From the NCBI RefSeq assembly GCF_000165425.1, contig NW_001799001.1, positions 62,001-126,000 on the forward strand: a stretch of 64,000 bases of DNA, in the 5' to 3' direction. The first letter of the stretch is position 1. Every line of letters starts with the position of its first letter. A program made the position numbers and the translations under genes. Source of the stretch: Paramecium tetraurelia (Eukaryota; Ciliophora; Oligohymenophorea; Peniculida; Parameciidae). Below, piece after piece: positions 24,495-34,176 of this stretch. The notes under the pieces are model-generated. The model ran no database searches. It saw only the letters and a program-made list of their open reading frames with translations, and was not told where the DNA came from.

Positions 24495-25893
24495 ATGTTT
24501 TTGGGCTTGAGAAGGGTGAGATTCAACTTTGGTGCCGTTTTGGAGCAATATTAATACTTGGTAAGACAAGAGGAAATAGCTCAAGACGAGAGGTAAGTGA
24601 ATACGGTATGATAAAATAATTAAGGCTAAAAGATTGTCTAATTTGATAGGGTCAACGATCAATTGGTCTAGAGTCATCAATAATGGCTACAATACTCAAA
24701 ATTCCTAGATGAATTCATTAGAAGAAATCATACACCCTAGCAAAGTCAAGTGTAATAACCATCTGCAAAGTAGTCATCATTCTTTAGCTCTTTGTTCGGG
24801 GGATCTCAAACTGTTAGTATAAGCTAGACTAAGCTATAATCGACTCAAGAGGATCACAATCGTCCATTTGTAGGATAGATTTAGGGGTTGTATGTTTTTG
24901 GCTCTCCAGGATGTGGGAAGACTTATATCATGGATTTATTTTACGAATAATGTCAAATTCCCCAGAAGAAACGAATCCATTTCAACGAATTTATGCTTGA
25001 CATCCAGAAGGACTTACACAAGTGTTCTAGCAAAGAGGATCCAGTGAATAAGGTTGGTACTGCAAAAGCTAAAGATATAAGATTATTATGTTTAGACGAG
25101 TTCTAAGTCACTGACATTGGAGACGCTTTGATTTTGAAGAGGTTATTTGAGACCATGATCAGTAATCATATGGTCTTAGTTGCAACATCCAACAGACCTC
25201 CAGAAGACTTGTATAAGGGAGGGTTATAAAGACATTTATTTTTACCATTTATTCCATTTTTAAAGCAATCATGCGTTATTCACAATATGGACTCGTAAGT
25301 TGATTATAGATACTCTTACGTATGAATATTCTGTATTCTCAATAGTCTGAAGCTCAAAGTGAAAGGTTATTAACATATATTAGTCCTCTGGATGAGAGTG
25401 CTGAACAGACTATGAAGGGGATTTTCAAAAGAATTAGCAAAACGGACAAATTGTAAGGTTTTGTACCCATTCTATTAGTTATGAAAAGGAAATCGAAGTA
25501 ATTGAAGGAAGGAACTTCAAGGTGAAAAGACAAGCGAATGGAGTAGCATTATTTGATTACGAAGAATTATGTGAGGATGTAGTAGGAGCATCGGATTTCA
25601 TAGCGTTATGTAGGAATTATCATACTATTTGTCTAAAGGGAGTAAAACAGATCAGTATGAGTAATCGAAATGCTGCTAGAAGATTTATATTATTAATTGA
25701 TGAAATGTACAATCACAAAACGAAATTGTTTTGTTCTGCAGAAAGAGACTTGATGAACCTCTTCATTGTAAAGAACAAGGGAGATCAATACGACGAAGAG
25801 TTTGCTCTTGAAAGATGTAGATCTCGATTGAAGGAAATGCAATCGAAAGAATATCTGGAGACTCCATCATATTTTGATTAGTAAAAATAATGA
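24495..25893 (+). CDS. AFG1: AFG1-family AAA+ ATPase (mitochondrial)
   Basis: Three introns (27, 26 and 26 nt) give 439 residues. Walker A is GSPGCGKTY, preceded by GLYVFG, with [15 protein letters not shown] after it; Walker B is LLCLDEFQVTDIGDA and [20 protein letters not shown] is the family sensor and arginine-finger region. The end, with [21 protein letters not shown] and later [17 protein letters not shown], is diagnostic of AFG1/LACE1. These ATPases sit at the mitochondrial inner membrane and help turn over or extract respiratory-chain subunits. The N-terminus ([13 protein letters not shown]) is basic and hydrophobic, fitting a mitochondrial presequence. It is complete. Confidence 0.95.
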
Positions 25894-25936
25894 TGAATTT
25901 AAGTAAATTATTATTAATTATACATATATTAAATGC

Positions 25937-26833
25937 TCACTATATGATTATTATTTGTTATTAGTTGCGAAGAGATTATTTCATATTATTTTAACCTTTT
26001 ATTGATTCGAATGTAACTTTTTTAAAAATAGAGGATTTCATTGATTTGTATCTGCTACTGTTCTCTCCGTTGCTACTTTCACTGCATACAGACTTGCTCT
26101 TTAAAATGCTTTTGGGTTGTGATGCATTCAGTAAGCAATTATTATTATTCCTATACATTGAGCCTAATTTATTTTCATTCAATAAATGCATATTCAATTA
26201 ATTAAGACTGAGTTTTTCTTGGATCGGATCCTTAAATTAATCAAATTAATTGGTCAAAAAGTGATTGGTTCGTTGTTATATTCTTATGGGTTGATAATCT
26301 AAGGAATACCCGTACTGTCTGTCTTAGGAGTTGCTCATTCCTTTTTTTGATTTATTAACGGTTGAACTTTTGTATACAGACCTTTGAGATTTTTTTGATT
26401 ATGTTTCTAATAATTAGATTTATTAATTCTGATTCTAAATTGGAGATTGAGATTGGCTTTTAACTGAGTACAAAGACCCTTTTTTACACTTTTTCTTCCT
26501 TTTCTTTTCTTATCCCAGTAAATTATTGCAGTTTTAAATTACATATTTTTCATTTTTCAGTTGTTCTTCATTTGATTCTTAAAATTAAAAATCACTTGAT
26601 TTCCTTTTACAATGGGATTTATTTGTTGAAAAAATAGTTTCATGACATGCTTTGAATTTATACTCACTCGAACTAGATTGAATCTCCATTATTCTCTTAT
26701 AGACTGAAGTAGTGATTTCTGTTTGATAAGTATCATAGTCTTGCTATTTAAACTTTGGTTTCATTATTCTGCAATCCAAATCCAACGATTATTCATCACT
26801 TCTTATTGAAACTGAATCTTCTCTGCTTTTCAT
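25937..26833 (-). CDS. Putative PP1-docking protein (SILK + RVxF)
   Basis: Intronless, 298 residues, rich in Ser, Asn, Gln and Lys with no hydrophobic core, so probably mostly disordered. Near the C-terminus it carries SILK at residues 242-245 and KKVTF at 271-275, in the order and loose spacing seen in regulators of protein phosphatase 1, whose SILK and RVxF motifs bind separate grooves on the catalytic subunit. No other domain is recognisable. Role as a PP1 targeting or inhibitory subunit is an inference from these two motifs. The start is the first ATG of the open frame; the stop lies only 44 bp from that of the AFG1 gene, which converges on it. Confidence 0.7.
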
Positions 26834-26881
26834 TAATAATTATCGTAGTATTAAAAAACTATAAAATACAATAAATTATTT

Positions 26882-27364
26882 TCAATTGCTGACATAAGTG
26901 AAACAAATGTTCCTATTAGGAATGCTTAAATAACTATTAAATCGTATTTTCTATTTCCCTTAGAATTTATTCTACTTTTTCGCACTCTCCTCCATCGATA
27001 TCTTTTGTTTATGTTTTGAAGGTGATATTGTGGTAAACCCCTTGATCTAATGATTTCGAGCAAAGACATTATTTGAGATAAGCAGTTAAGCATATGGCAA
27101 AGATTTACTGCAAACAAGGTAACTACACATGTCACTTTGATTTTGCGTATTCCTTCCCTCTTTCAAAGTCTCCTTCTAATCAATCGATTGTAAGGCTTGC
27201 TTGGTTTTGCTATATAGTTATTGTATTTTCAATTCCAAATCGTTTTCTTCTTCTGAGGAAATATCGGCAGAGGAATTCCTTTTAAAATTAATTTGCTAAT
27301 CGACTTTAATTTCATAGGGGTATTACAGACTGAAGGAGAATTCTACCACATCACTTTGTTACAT
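26882..27364 (-). CDS. Uncharacterised small protein
   Basis: Intronless, 160 residues, beginning 90 bp downstream of the NBR1-like gene and ending 49 bp before the start of the PP1-docking candidate, all on the minus strand. An acidic segment (SSADISSEEENDLELKI) is followed by a Lys-rich helix and a basic C-terminal half with no hydrophobic core. No family recognised. Confidence 0.65.
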
Positions 27365-27453
27365 TATCCAAAATTTAATAATATTCTAAATAAGGAAATG
27401 AAAAATAATTATAATATCCATTCGTATAATTCAACAAAATTCTTGTAAATTTA

Positions 27454-28434
27454 TCATAAATTTTACTATAATAATTCTTCAACCAATTATTCAGCATTTT
27501 TATTTTTTCCATGTTCTGCAACGAATTTAACTATATATTCATCCCCTTTTTATGGGAAAAGTTCCAATAATTTAAAGATCTTCTCATCTTAAGGTGATAA
27601 TTAATTTTTGGCTGGGGCCTTCACTTTAATTAGAATTTATCCATTTATTGTATTATATTCACCTTGCTCATTTTAAACACAGATCTATTTTTAGAATAAT
27701 AATTTTACTTCAAAATTGTAATAATGTTCAACATTATTTACAAAATGTTAAACCATGTATGGGATTTAAATCTTAACTGAGAAAGTGCTACCTGGAGCAA
27801 GATCTATAAATTTCTAACTGACGTTTAATTCTTTATTTATTATTTTTGGATTAATCCATTTCTTAATACCAGTATTTTTTAATTTCAAATCAATATTAAT
27901 TTTCTTTTATGGAATGGCTGTAAAAATGGGAATATTAGTAAAATTGTAAAATTTGTAATCCCTTGGATTAAATTTATTCTCATCATATAATAAACCCAAT
28001 TCATTTAGCTTTTGATCGATAATTTCATCAATGAATTATTGTAATTATACATTATTTTGAAAATCAAATTTATTCGTATTTTAAGCATTATCAATTTATT
28101 AAACCTTCACTTAAGTTCTATTTTTTATAATTTAATGCAGTTACCCCATATTGTCAAAAAATGGTGCAATTTATTCACCGTGATCCTGTTTACTAGAATT
28201 GATTAAGGTTGAAGCATCATGATTCTTCTTCTCAGTCATCACTATGCTTTGATTCAATAAATTCCAAGAATCCTTTAAGACTTCTTCATAATTCTAATTT
28301 TCTGTTACTAGCAATTTAATGGACGGCCATCCTAGTTAATGATAGGTTAGTTTTAATTATTGAAAGGTGACATCCGAATTGATTTCAGTTAGTGCTTCTG
28401 GATTTTCTATGATTGTGCGTTTAAAAATATACAT
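27454..28434 (-). CDS. NBR1/ILRUN-like protein (FW and UBA-like domains)
   Basis: Intronless from this ATG, 326 residues. The first ~80 residues resemble a PB1 domain (KRTIIENPEALTEINSDVTF, then NYEEVLKDSWNLL). The centre (KLKNTGIKKWINPKIIN, then FIDLAPGSTFSVKIQIPYM) follows the strand pattern of the NBR1 four-tryptophan domain with one of its Trp, and the C-terminus (DEKIFKLLELFPQKG...AEQLVEELLQ) looks like a UBA helix bundle. This order matches selective-autophagy receptor NBR1 without its ZZ finger, or ILRUN with an added PB1. No clear LC3-interacting motif was confirmed. The call rests on layout, so moderate confidence. A further upstream exon cannot be excluded. Confidence 0.55.
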
Positions 28435-28764
28435 GGATTAATTATTGCAAATAGATATATATTTTGCAGTTATTTGTAAGTATTCCTAATGGTTTCAACT
28501 AGGTTATAATAATTAGTAACATTGGCTGGCACTTTGTGTATTTTTTTAAGGTAAATATACTTAATATTTGACATTTAATTAATTAATATTATAAGAATTT
28601 TATATTCTCACTTTCTTAATTAGTTGGAAATTCTTATAAAATATGAATGGTATTTCTTAGATTAAATCAGATTCCATCTTTTCGTAACTATTTAATGTAT
28701 TGGTACTAAATTATTTAATTGATAATTTAAGATAAATATATTATTTCTGTTAAAATAATTATTG
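28435..28764. promoter_or_regulatory. Divergent promoter region, 330 bp
   Basis: Spacer between the NBR1-like gene and the plus-strand gene at 28765. A short open stretch near 28671 on the minus strand starts with ATG but could not be spliced convincingly to the gene below it. Confidence 0.4.
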
Positions 28765-29097
28765 ATGGGAAATCAGATTCAAAAGATCAATCGAAAAATC
28801 GATTAAATGCTTTTTAAGGCCTATGATTATTTGATCAAGGACGAAGAGATGTCAGACAAGACTGTTGATGTGCTTTCGACAGATGACAACCTGATTGAAA
28901 ACTTCGAGGAGTAAAGAGAGACTTAAACCGAAGAGAAATGCGAAAGTTTAAACTTATATAGGAATAAATCCAAAGTAATAACCAAAACAACAGAGGAGGA
29001 ATTGGGCAGTAAAAGAAAATCAAAGTCTTAATTACTTTCTGATAGAAAGAGCAATAAGAAAATTTGTGAAAATAAAGAAAATTATCTTTACAGCTGA
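28765..29097 (+). CDS. Small N-myristoylation-type protein
   Basis: Intronless, 110 residues. The start MGNQIQKI has the Gly-2 needed for N-myristoylation, so membrane attachment is possible. The rest is charged, first acidic (DEEMSDKTVDVLSTDDN) then basic (KRKSKSQ), without hydrophobic segments. No family recognised. Confidence 0.6.
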
Positions 29098-29252
29098 TGT
29101 TTATTTATTGTATAAAGAGTTTCAAAATTTAACATCATCTTTTTTTTAGAATAATTAAAATTTAATGATTCAGAATTGATTGATTAGATATTAATGTTGA
29201 TTTTGTAGTAAATTCAATAGAATAAATTAAGTTAAATAAATAAATATACAAC

Positions 29253-30070
29253 TCACTCTTAATGAATAATGATATATTCTTCTAAGAATTGTCTAGCTTG
29301 ACATTTTAGTCTCTGCTTCTTCTTATAATCGGATTGATATCTACTTTATCTGTTCTACGATCCAGATAAGGCAGGCATAAAGGTTTAATTTTATTGTGGT
29401 AAAATTGCATTTGTTTGTGATTATGAAACAACGTTGTAGAAATGCTGATAGGATGTTTTTAAGTATGGATTTGGTGACTAATTCGTGTGTCTTTTGTAAT
29501 GAGCTTCTCTAACATAATGGTCATTTTCCAATTAGGAACTGCACGCTCTGAAATGCTTGTTGTAAGTTGTCTTCTAGGAGATTGGCAAGTTTACAGAATG
29601 ATCCACTTCAATAGGCCTTAGCATAGGAGTGATGTCTAATATAACTTTGGATGTGTACTATTAGGTTATTATTTGAAGTTGGCTCTATAGGAAGTCATCT
29701 CCACAACAGGGGAATCATTTTTCCAGTCTTGGGGGGAGGGTTTGAAATTTTCAGTTTTCTAAATGCTGAATGATTGAAAATTTCTTTGGTAGGTTGAAGA
29801 TCTAAAGACTTGTTCGAAACTGGACTGGTATTCCACTTTCTACACTGGTTTTGGAGGGGAAGAATATTTCCACAGATACTCTCTTTTATAATTTGACTGT
29901 AAAAGTTTTGGATAATCATAAGGTTGTTAGTACACCTAACATTTGCATTAACCACACAAACACTCGGAGCATACACATGTTCCATCAAGATGGGAGTAAT
30001 TTCTGGATTTTTGCATTCTGACTTCTTTGATTCTTTATTCAATCGTACTTGTTGATCTTGGCTTTGACAT
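29253..30070 (-). CDS. SAXO: SAXO-like stabiliser of axonemal microtubules
   Basis: One 23-nt intron gives 264 residues. The N-terminal Cys cluster CVCSECLCGQCKC is the signature of the SAXO/FAM154 family, whose vertebrate members begin with CxCxxCxCG. It is followed by spaced Tyr/Phe phrases resembling the Mn microtubule-binding repeats (KVEYQSSFEQV, MTSYRANFK, KTTYNKHF, KTSYQHFYNV). SAXO proteins bind along axonemal doublets and basal bodies and protect them from cold and drugs. For a ciliate covered in cilia this role fits well. Length is shorter than human SAXO1, suggesting fewer repeats. Confidence 0.85.
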
Positions 30071-30287
30071 AAATTTAGAATAATTTTTATTTAAAATTAT
30101 TAAGCTCAATAATTAAATGAGATAATCATAGAACTTCACAATTACACAAAGTGCCTTTTTAATACAAATCACAATATCTGATTATTCTTCAATTAATACA
30201 AGGGATTAATTATATTTATTATTATTAATTAATTGATATATGGAGGAATTAATAACTTGAAATTATTAATAAATAATATCATTTTCA

Positions 30288-30596
30288 ATGATAGGTCCAA
30301 AATAAGTATTTCTAATTCCCTTAACACTCTACCAAAATCAAGAAGATCAAAGTGTACAGTGTTTGGATGATTTTGAGGTTAAAATTTAATCCAAAGAAGA
30401 ATTTTCTACCACTCATATCATCTAAACTCAATATCCTCCCAAAAAGCGAGAGAAGAACAATAAAAAAGTCAAATTCAATCCTACCATCATACGCTATAAC
30501 TTCTGTGAAAGTGAACCAGCCATAACCATATCTAAATAGATGAAGAAATTGATATCAATGTAACCAAATTTAAAATGGATCAACCCAACAGTTTGA
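30288..30596 (+). CDS. Small uncharacterised protein with KKVKF motif
   Basis: Intronless, 102 residues. Begins MIGPKQVFLIPLTLYQNQED, then basic (PPKKREKNNKKVKFNPTIIR). KKVKF, with the Val at residue 61, would fit the RVxF docking motif of protein phosphatase 1, but RVxF alone is a weak signal and no SILK motif accompanies it. No family recognised. Confidence 0.55.
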
Positions 30597-30897
30597 GTAT
30601 GAAACAAATATGATTCCACTTATTTTCACTCTCTCGTATATTAAATTTATAAATTTTTATATCAAATGTCATCTTACTAAAAATATTTCAATCTTAGTTA
30701 TTGAAATATTGGATAAATGTATTTAATAAATATCATTTAATTAAGAAATAAAATATTTCTAATTATTTTATGAATTTTAAATTTAACAAATGATAATATA
30801 TATCTACTTCCCTATATTCCAATTTCAAGTTTGTAATTAAATTTTTATATTTAATTTTATTCTAATATTTATCATAATAACTAAATTTTATTCGCCA
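30597..30897. other. Intergenic region, 301 bp
   Basis: Very AT-rich spacer between two plus-strand genes; nothing recognised. Confidence 0.5.
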
Positions 30898-31869
30898 ATG
30901 GATAATTCAAATTTCTAAGATCAACAATAAGAGATAATAAAAATTGATGCATTATCTCAATATACATACAAAAATAAACAAGTCTCATGGAAAGAATCTT
31001 CAACTCAGAATAATCGACCATAGAAGAATAATCAATTGAAAGAATAGACACAAACAGAATGCTAAGCCAAACTCGAGGCACAAAGTCAAAACCAGGAAAA
31101 TGATACGGAATAATTCTACCCTTCTCAAAAAATAAATAAAAATTCCTTTGAAAATGAATTAAAATAAGAGATCTAGAGTCAACTTTATTAAACAAATGAT
31201 TAGCATTAACATTAAATACTATCATAAGCTCGTAAGAATTCACAACTAAAAATTTAGCCTGCTTTTAATGTCAATATCTAAATTACTAGAATTTATCATA
31301 AAAAATCAAATTCTTAAAATCCCGCTTAGAGATAATAGAATAGAATATAGAAAGAAAAAAATGAATTACAGCCCACTCAATAAATTTAATCGAATACGAT
31401 CTAATCATAATACAGTGAAATGACTAATAAAAGTGAAGTAAGCCCTACAATAAATTCAGAGGTGAGTGGTACTTAAAATTAAGAATCCTTTGAAATTAGA
31501 TTAAAATTCTCAGATGATCCAGATTTATAAGCGAAACAGTAGCTCTTATTAGAGATTCATGATATCTTAAAGTAAATTAAGATTAGGTCTAATTGTAAGA
31601 GACACTCAATTTTGGAAGATGCTCTTTAATTGTGTTTAATGTACATTCCGTAAATCAGAGTAAATAGACATTCATTTATTTCAGAATAATTTTATCAGTA
31701 AGCAAAGGAAATTTATTAGTTAGAAAGAAATAGATAAGCATTTGCAAGAAGGTACAAGTAATTCAATAAATAGATTCTATCATTTGTTATTGTTTTCAAA
31801 TAGTTGGACTTTATAAAATATAACGAATATTCATAAAATAATAATGAAATATCAACAAACTCAACTTGA
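30898..31869 (+). CDS. Uncharacterised Gln-rich protein
   Basis: Intronless, 323 residues. The first ~200 residues are Gln/Asn/Ser-rich and probably disordered; the last ~120 are helical and more conserved in style (IRLKFSDDPDLQAKQQLLLE, KRHSILEDALQLCLMYIPQ, then a basic ERNRQAFARRYKQFNKQ). More than a fifth of the codons are TAA or TAG read as Gln. No family recognised. Confidence 0.65.
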
Positions 31870-31939
31870 ATCGTATCATCTATTTTATGATATTAAAACA
31901 AAAACCTTACAATTTCCAACATCAATTGTTTTTAGATAG

Positions 31940-32160
31940 ATGCCTGAAAAACCAAAAGTAATCTAATAAATAATACAAAATGAATAAAATAAAAGGATTG
32001 TTTTGTCATGTAAATTCTTTATTCATAATTAGTAACTACAAAAACACTTTTTTAATATGTAAATCTACCCGCAAAAGAAATCGATGAGGATATTGAAGAG
32101 TTTGGTGACGAATTGTAATTTATTGATATGATTCTGAACCTAATTCCTCTCGCTTTATGA
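31940..32160 (+). CDS. Small uncharacterised acidic-tailed protein
   Basis: A 23-nt intron joins two short exons to give 65 residues: a Gln/Lys-rich start (MPEKPKVIQQIIQNE) and an acidic, hydrophobic second half (NLPAKEIDEDIEEFGDEL, then FIDMILNLIPLAL). The splice restores one consistent frame, which supports a real gene. It begins 70 bp after the previous stop. No family recognised. Confidence 0.5.
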
Positions 32161-32397
32161 CTATATTTATTTATAATTTTTATGATAATTATTATCTTGT
32201 TGAAACACATTCCTATTTATAATATCTTCTTTATTTTAGCTTATATTGTAATCCTTCATTGAAATCTGAGTAGCTTTAAAATATCATTATGATGTGTTCA
32301 TTTAATAATAATTATGCATTTGTGATATTATTAGCCACTTAGTTTGAAAGATGATATTTCTGTATTCTACAATAAAACGAAGAAGTAAAAGTAAATA

Positions 32398-33507
32398 ATG
32401 GTGATATTTTTATGGTGCAATGGTTATTTAATAAATAATGAATTTAGAGTCTTCCTTGTCAGGAGAAGAGATGAATTAAAACTTAGTTATGTAAAATTTA
32501 TAATAAAGGAATACATAATTTAGGAATCGAACTTATTTTAATTAAAAGGGAATTAAGAATTTCTAAGAATATTTTCAAGCTTAAAACTTTTAAATTTGCT
32601 GTAGGGTTCATTTTAACTTTGTAGGCGCTTGAATACACATCTATTATAATTGATTAATAATTATGTCAGTAAAAGGGAAAATAATTAATGCAAATATAAA
32701 ATATATACTATTATTCATATAAACTTCAATACTGAATCAAAGGCAAGAAAAATCTATTCAAATGAATCGTGGAATATAGTTGATGATTCTTTCTAAAGTT
32801 TTATGCTAATTCAATATTTGGATTAATAAAATAGGATTGCTAAGAAGAAATTAAAATAAAAAGAAGGTAATTTTGTAGTATGGAATTACTCTTAAATGTA
32901 TATTCAAATAAGACAATAAAATCCAGCATATCTTATTGGGTTAATGATCAATCATTATAATTGTTATCTCAATATTATTGACAGGATATTAAATTAACAA
33001 TTTGAAACTAAAATTATAGTGACGGGAAAGGCCAATATTATTATAGATAAATTATATATTCAATTGTAGTTTAGGAACTCAAATCTACGTATCTATTCTG
33101 TTTTACTCACTAATTATAAATATCAATATAGTTACAATTTTGTATATATTCAAAATGTATTGAAAGAATAGTAGTATAATAAAGGTAATAGAATAATATT
33201 AACCTCCAAAGAAGAAGAATATCAGATGGGTTAGCATTCGATTATAATTATCAACTTGATTTTTAATGATTTTTAATTGCTGCTTCAATATGGCTAACAT
33301 CATATTGTCATAGTTGTATATTTAGATTAGTTCTTCATTGAAAATGATTGTCAACATAAGAATATGAAAAAAGAATTTAAATTTTTGAGAGTATCTTAAA
33401 CTTAAAAATCAAATTCTAATGTATATATAAATATTCATATATTAGTACAAAATAGAAAAAGATAATCAGGATTTCTAATTATTCCTTCTTCTTTTGAGAA
33501 TACTTGA
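32398..33507 (+). CDS. Uncharacterised protein, 369 residues
   Basis: Intronless frame rich in Ile, Asn, Gln and Tyr. It reads like a globular protein of alternating strands and helices (EFRVFLVRRRDELKLSYVKF, YNCYLNIIDRILNQQFETK, TGKANIIIDKLYIQLQF) but no motif was recognised. Its last 42 bases overlap, antisense, the end of the minus-strand gene at 33466-33744, and both frames end in TGA there. No membrane segment is obvious. Confidence 0.55.
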
Positions 33508-33744
33508 AGTATTAATTGACTTAAGTTTTGGAACCGAGACAATTCTTTACAAAACAGAGTCATAAAAGTGAAAATTAGTTTGTTCAATTATTAATTCTGA
33601 AGTGTCAAAATCCTCAAAGTTCAACATATCATCTTCAACGAGCTTAGTGATAGTTTTGACCGGAGAGTTTTTGCAGGTGTCTAAAGTAGATTCTCTACTC
33701 ATTTAGAGAGATGATTTATAATGCGTAGATTCAGAGCATCCCAT
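33466..33744 (-). CDS. Small MGC-start protein with SILK motif
   Basis: Intronless, 92 residues. MGCSES at the start fits N-myristoylation with palmitoylation of Cys-3, so plasma-membrane attachment is likely. The middle is acidic (LVEDDMLNFEDFDTSEL). The end reads SSILKRRRNNQ, with SILK at residues 81-84, one of the docking motifs of protein phosphatase 1; no RVxF partner is visible. Its 3' end overlaps the opposite gene by 42 bp, and its start lies 33 bp from the divergent gene at 33778. Confidence 0.55.
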
Positions 33745-33777
33745 ATAATTTTAATAATTATTATTAATGTCTTTTTA
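33745..33777. promoter_or_regulatory. 33-bp bidirectional spacer
   Basis: Only 33 AT-rich bases separate the ATG codons of two divergently transcribed genes, so both promoters and 5' leaders must share this segment or reach into the opposite coding sequence. Holds only if both flanking gene models are right. Confidence 0.5.
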
Positions 33778-34154
33778 ATGATGCAGTATCTAATTTTAAT
33801 ATTAATGTTAATTGTATTAAATTAATAACAACAAAGTGAATCACTAATTCTGTAAAATGAGCTAACATTACACACTTAAATTTTATTATCATCTAAGGAA
33901 GCAGAGTTATATTGAATTGATCTATGATAAGTTTGTTGTATATTACACACAAGCATGAAGTTTCTGTACTCCAAGCATTTGTTACTTTATTATTCCAAAT
34001 ACCTTGTGATCCTAATTAGTGTTGTTCTAATAATCAATATATTCTCTTTGTGTCCTATTGGGATCAAGAAAATCAGTACATATTTATAAATAAATAAGTT
34101 TATCCTTTTGAATAATTTTGTATTTTTAATAATCATTCATAATTACTCCTTTGA
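33778..34154 (+). CDS. Small secreted or membrane-linked Cys-containing protein
   Basis: One 26-nt intron (GTTA..AAG) gives 116 residues. The start MMQYLILILMLIVLNQQQQS is a good signal peptide. The mature part holds a Cys cluster, CDPNQCCSNN, slightly like the CDxNCCC region of tectonic proteins, but is far too short to be a tectonic. It ends 22 bp from the stop of the convergent importin gene. Function unknown; the intron choice is the least certain part. Confidence 0.5.
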
Positions 34155-34176
34155 AAACAAAAATATTAAATAATAT

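Noticed and set aside
33778-34154. Tectonic-family protein, suggested by CDPNQCCSNN
   Set aside because: Only a short Cys cluster matches and the protein is far shorter than any tectonic.
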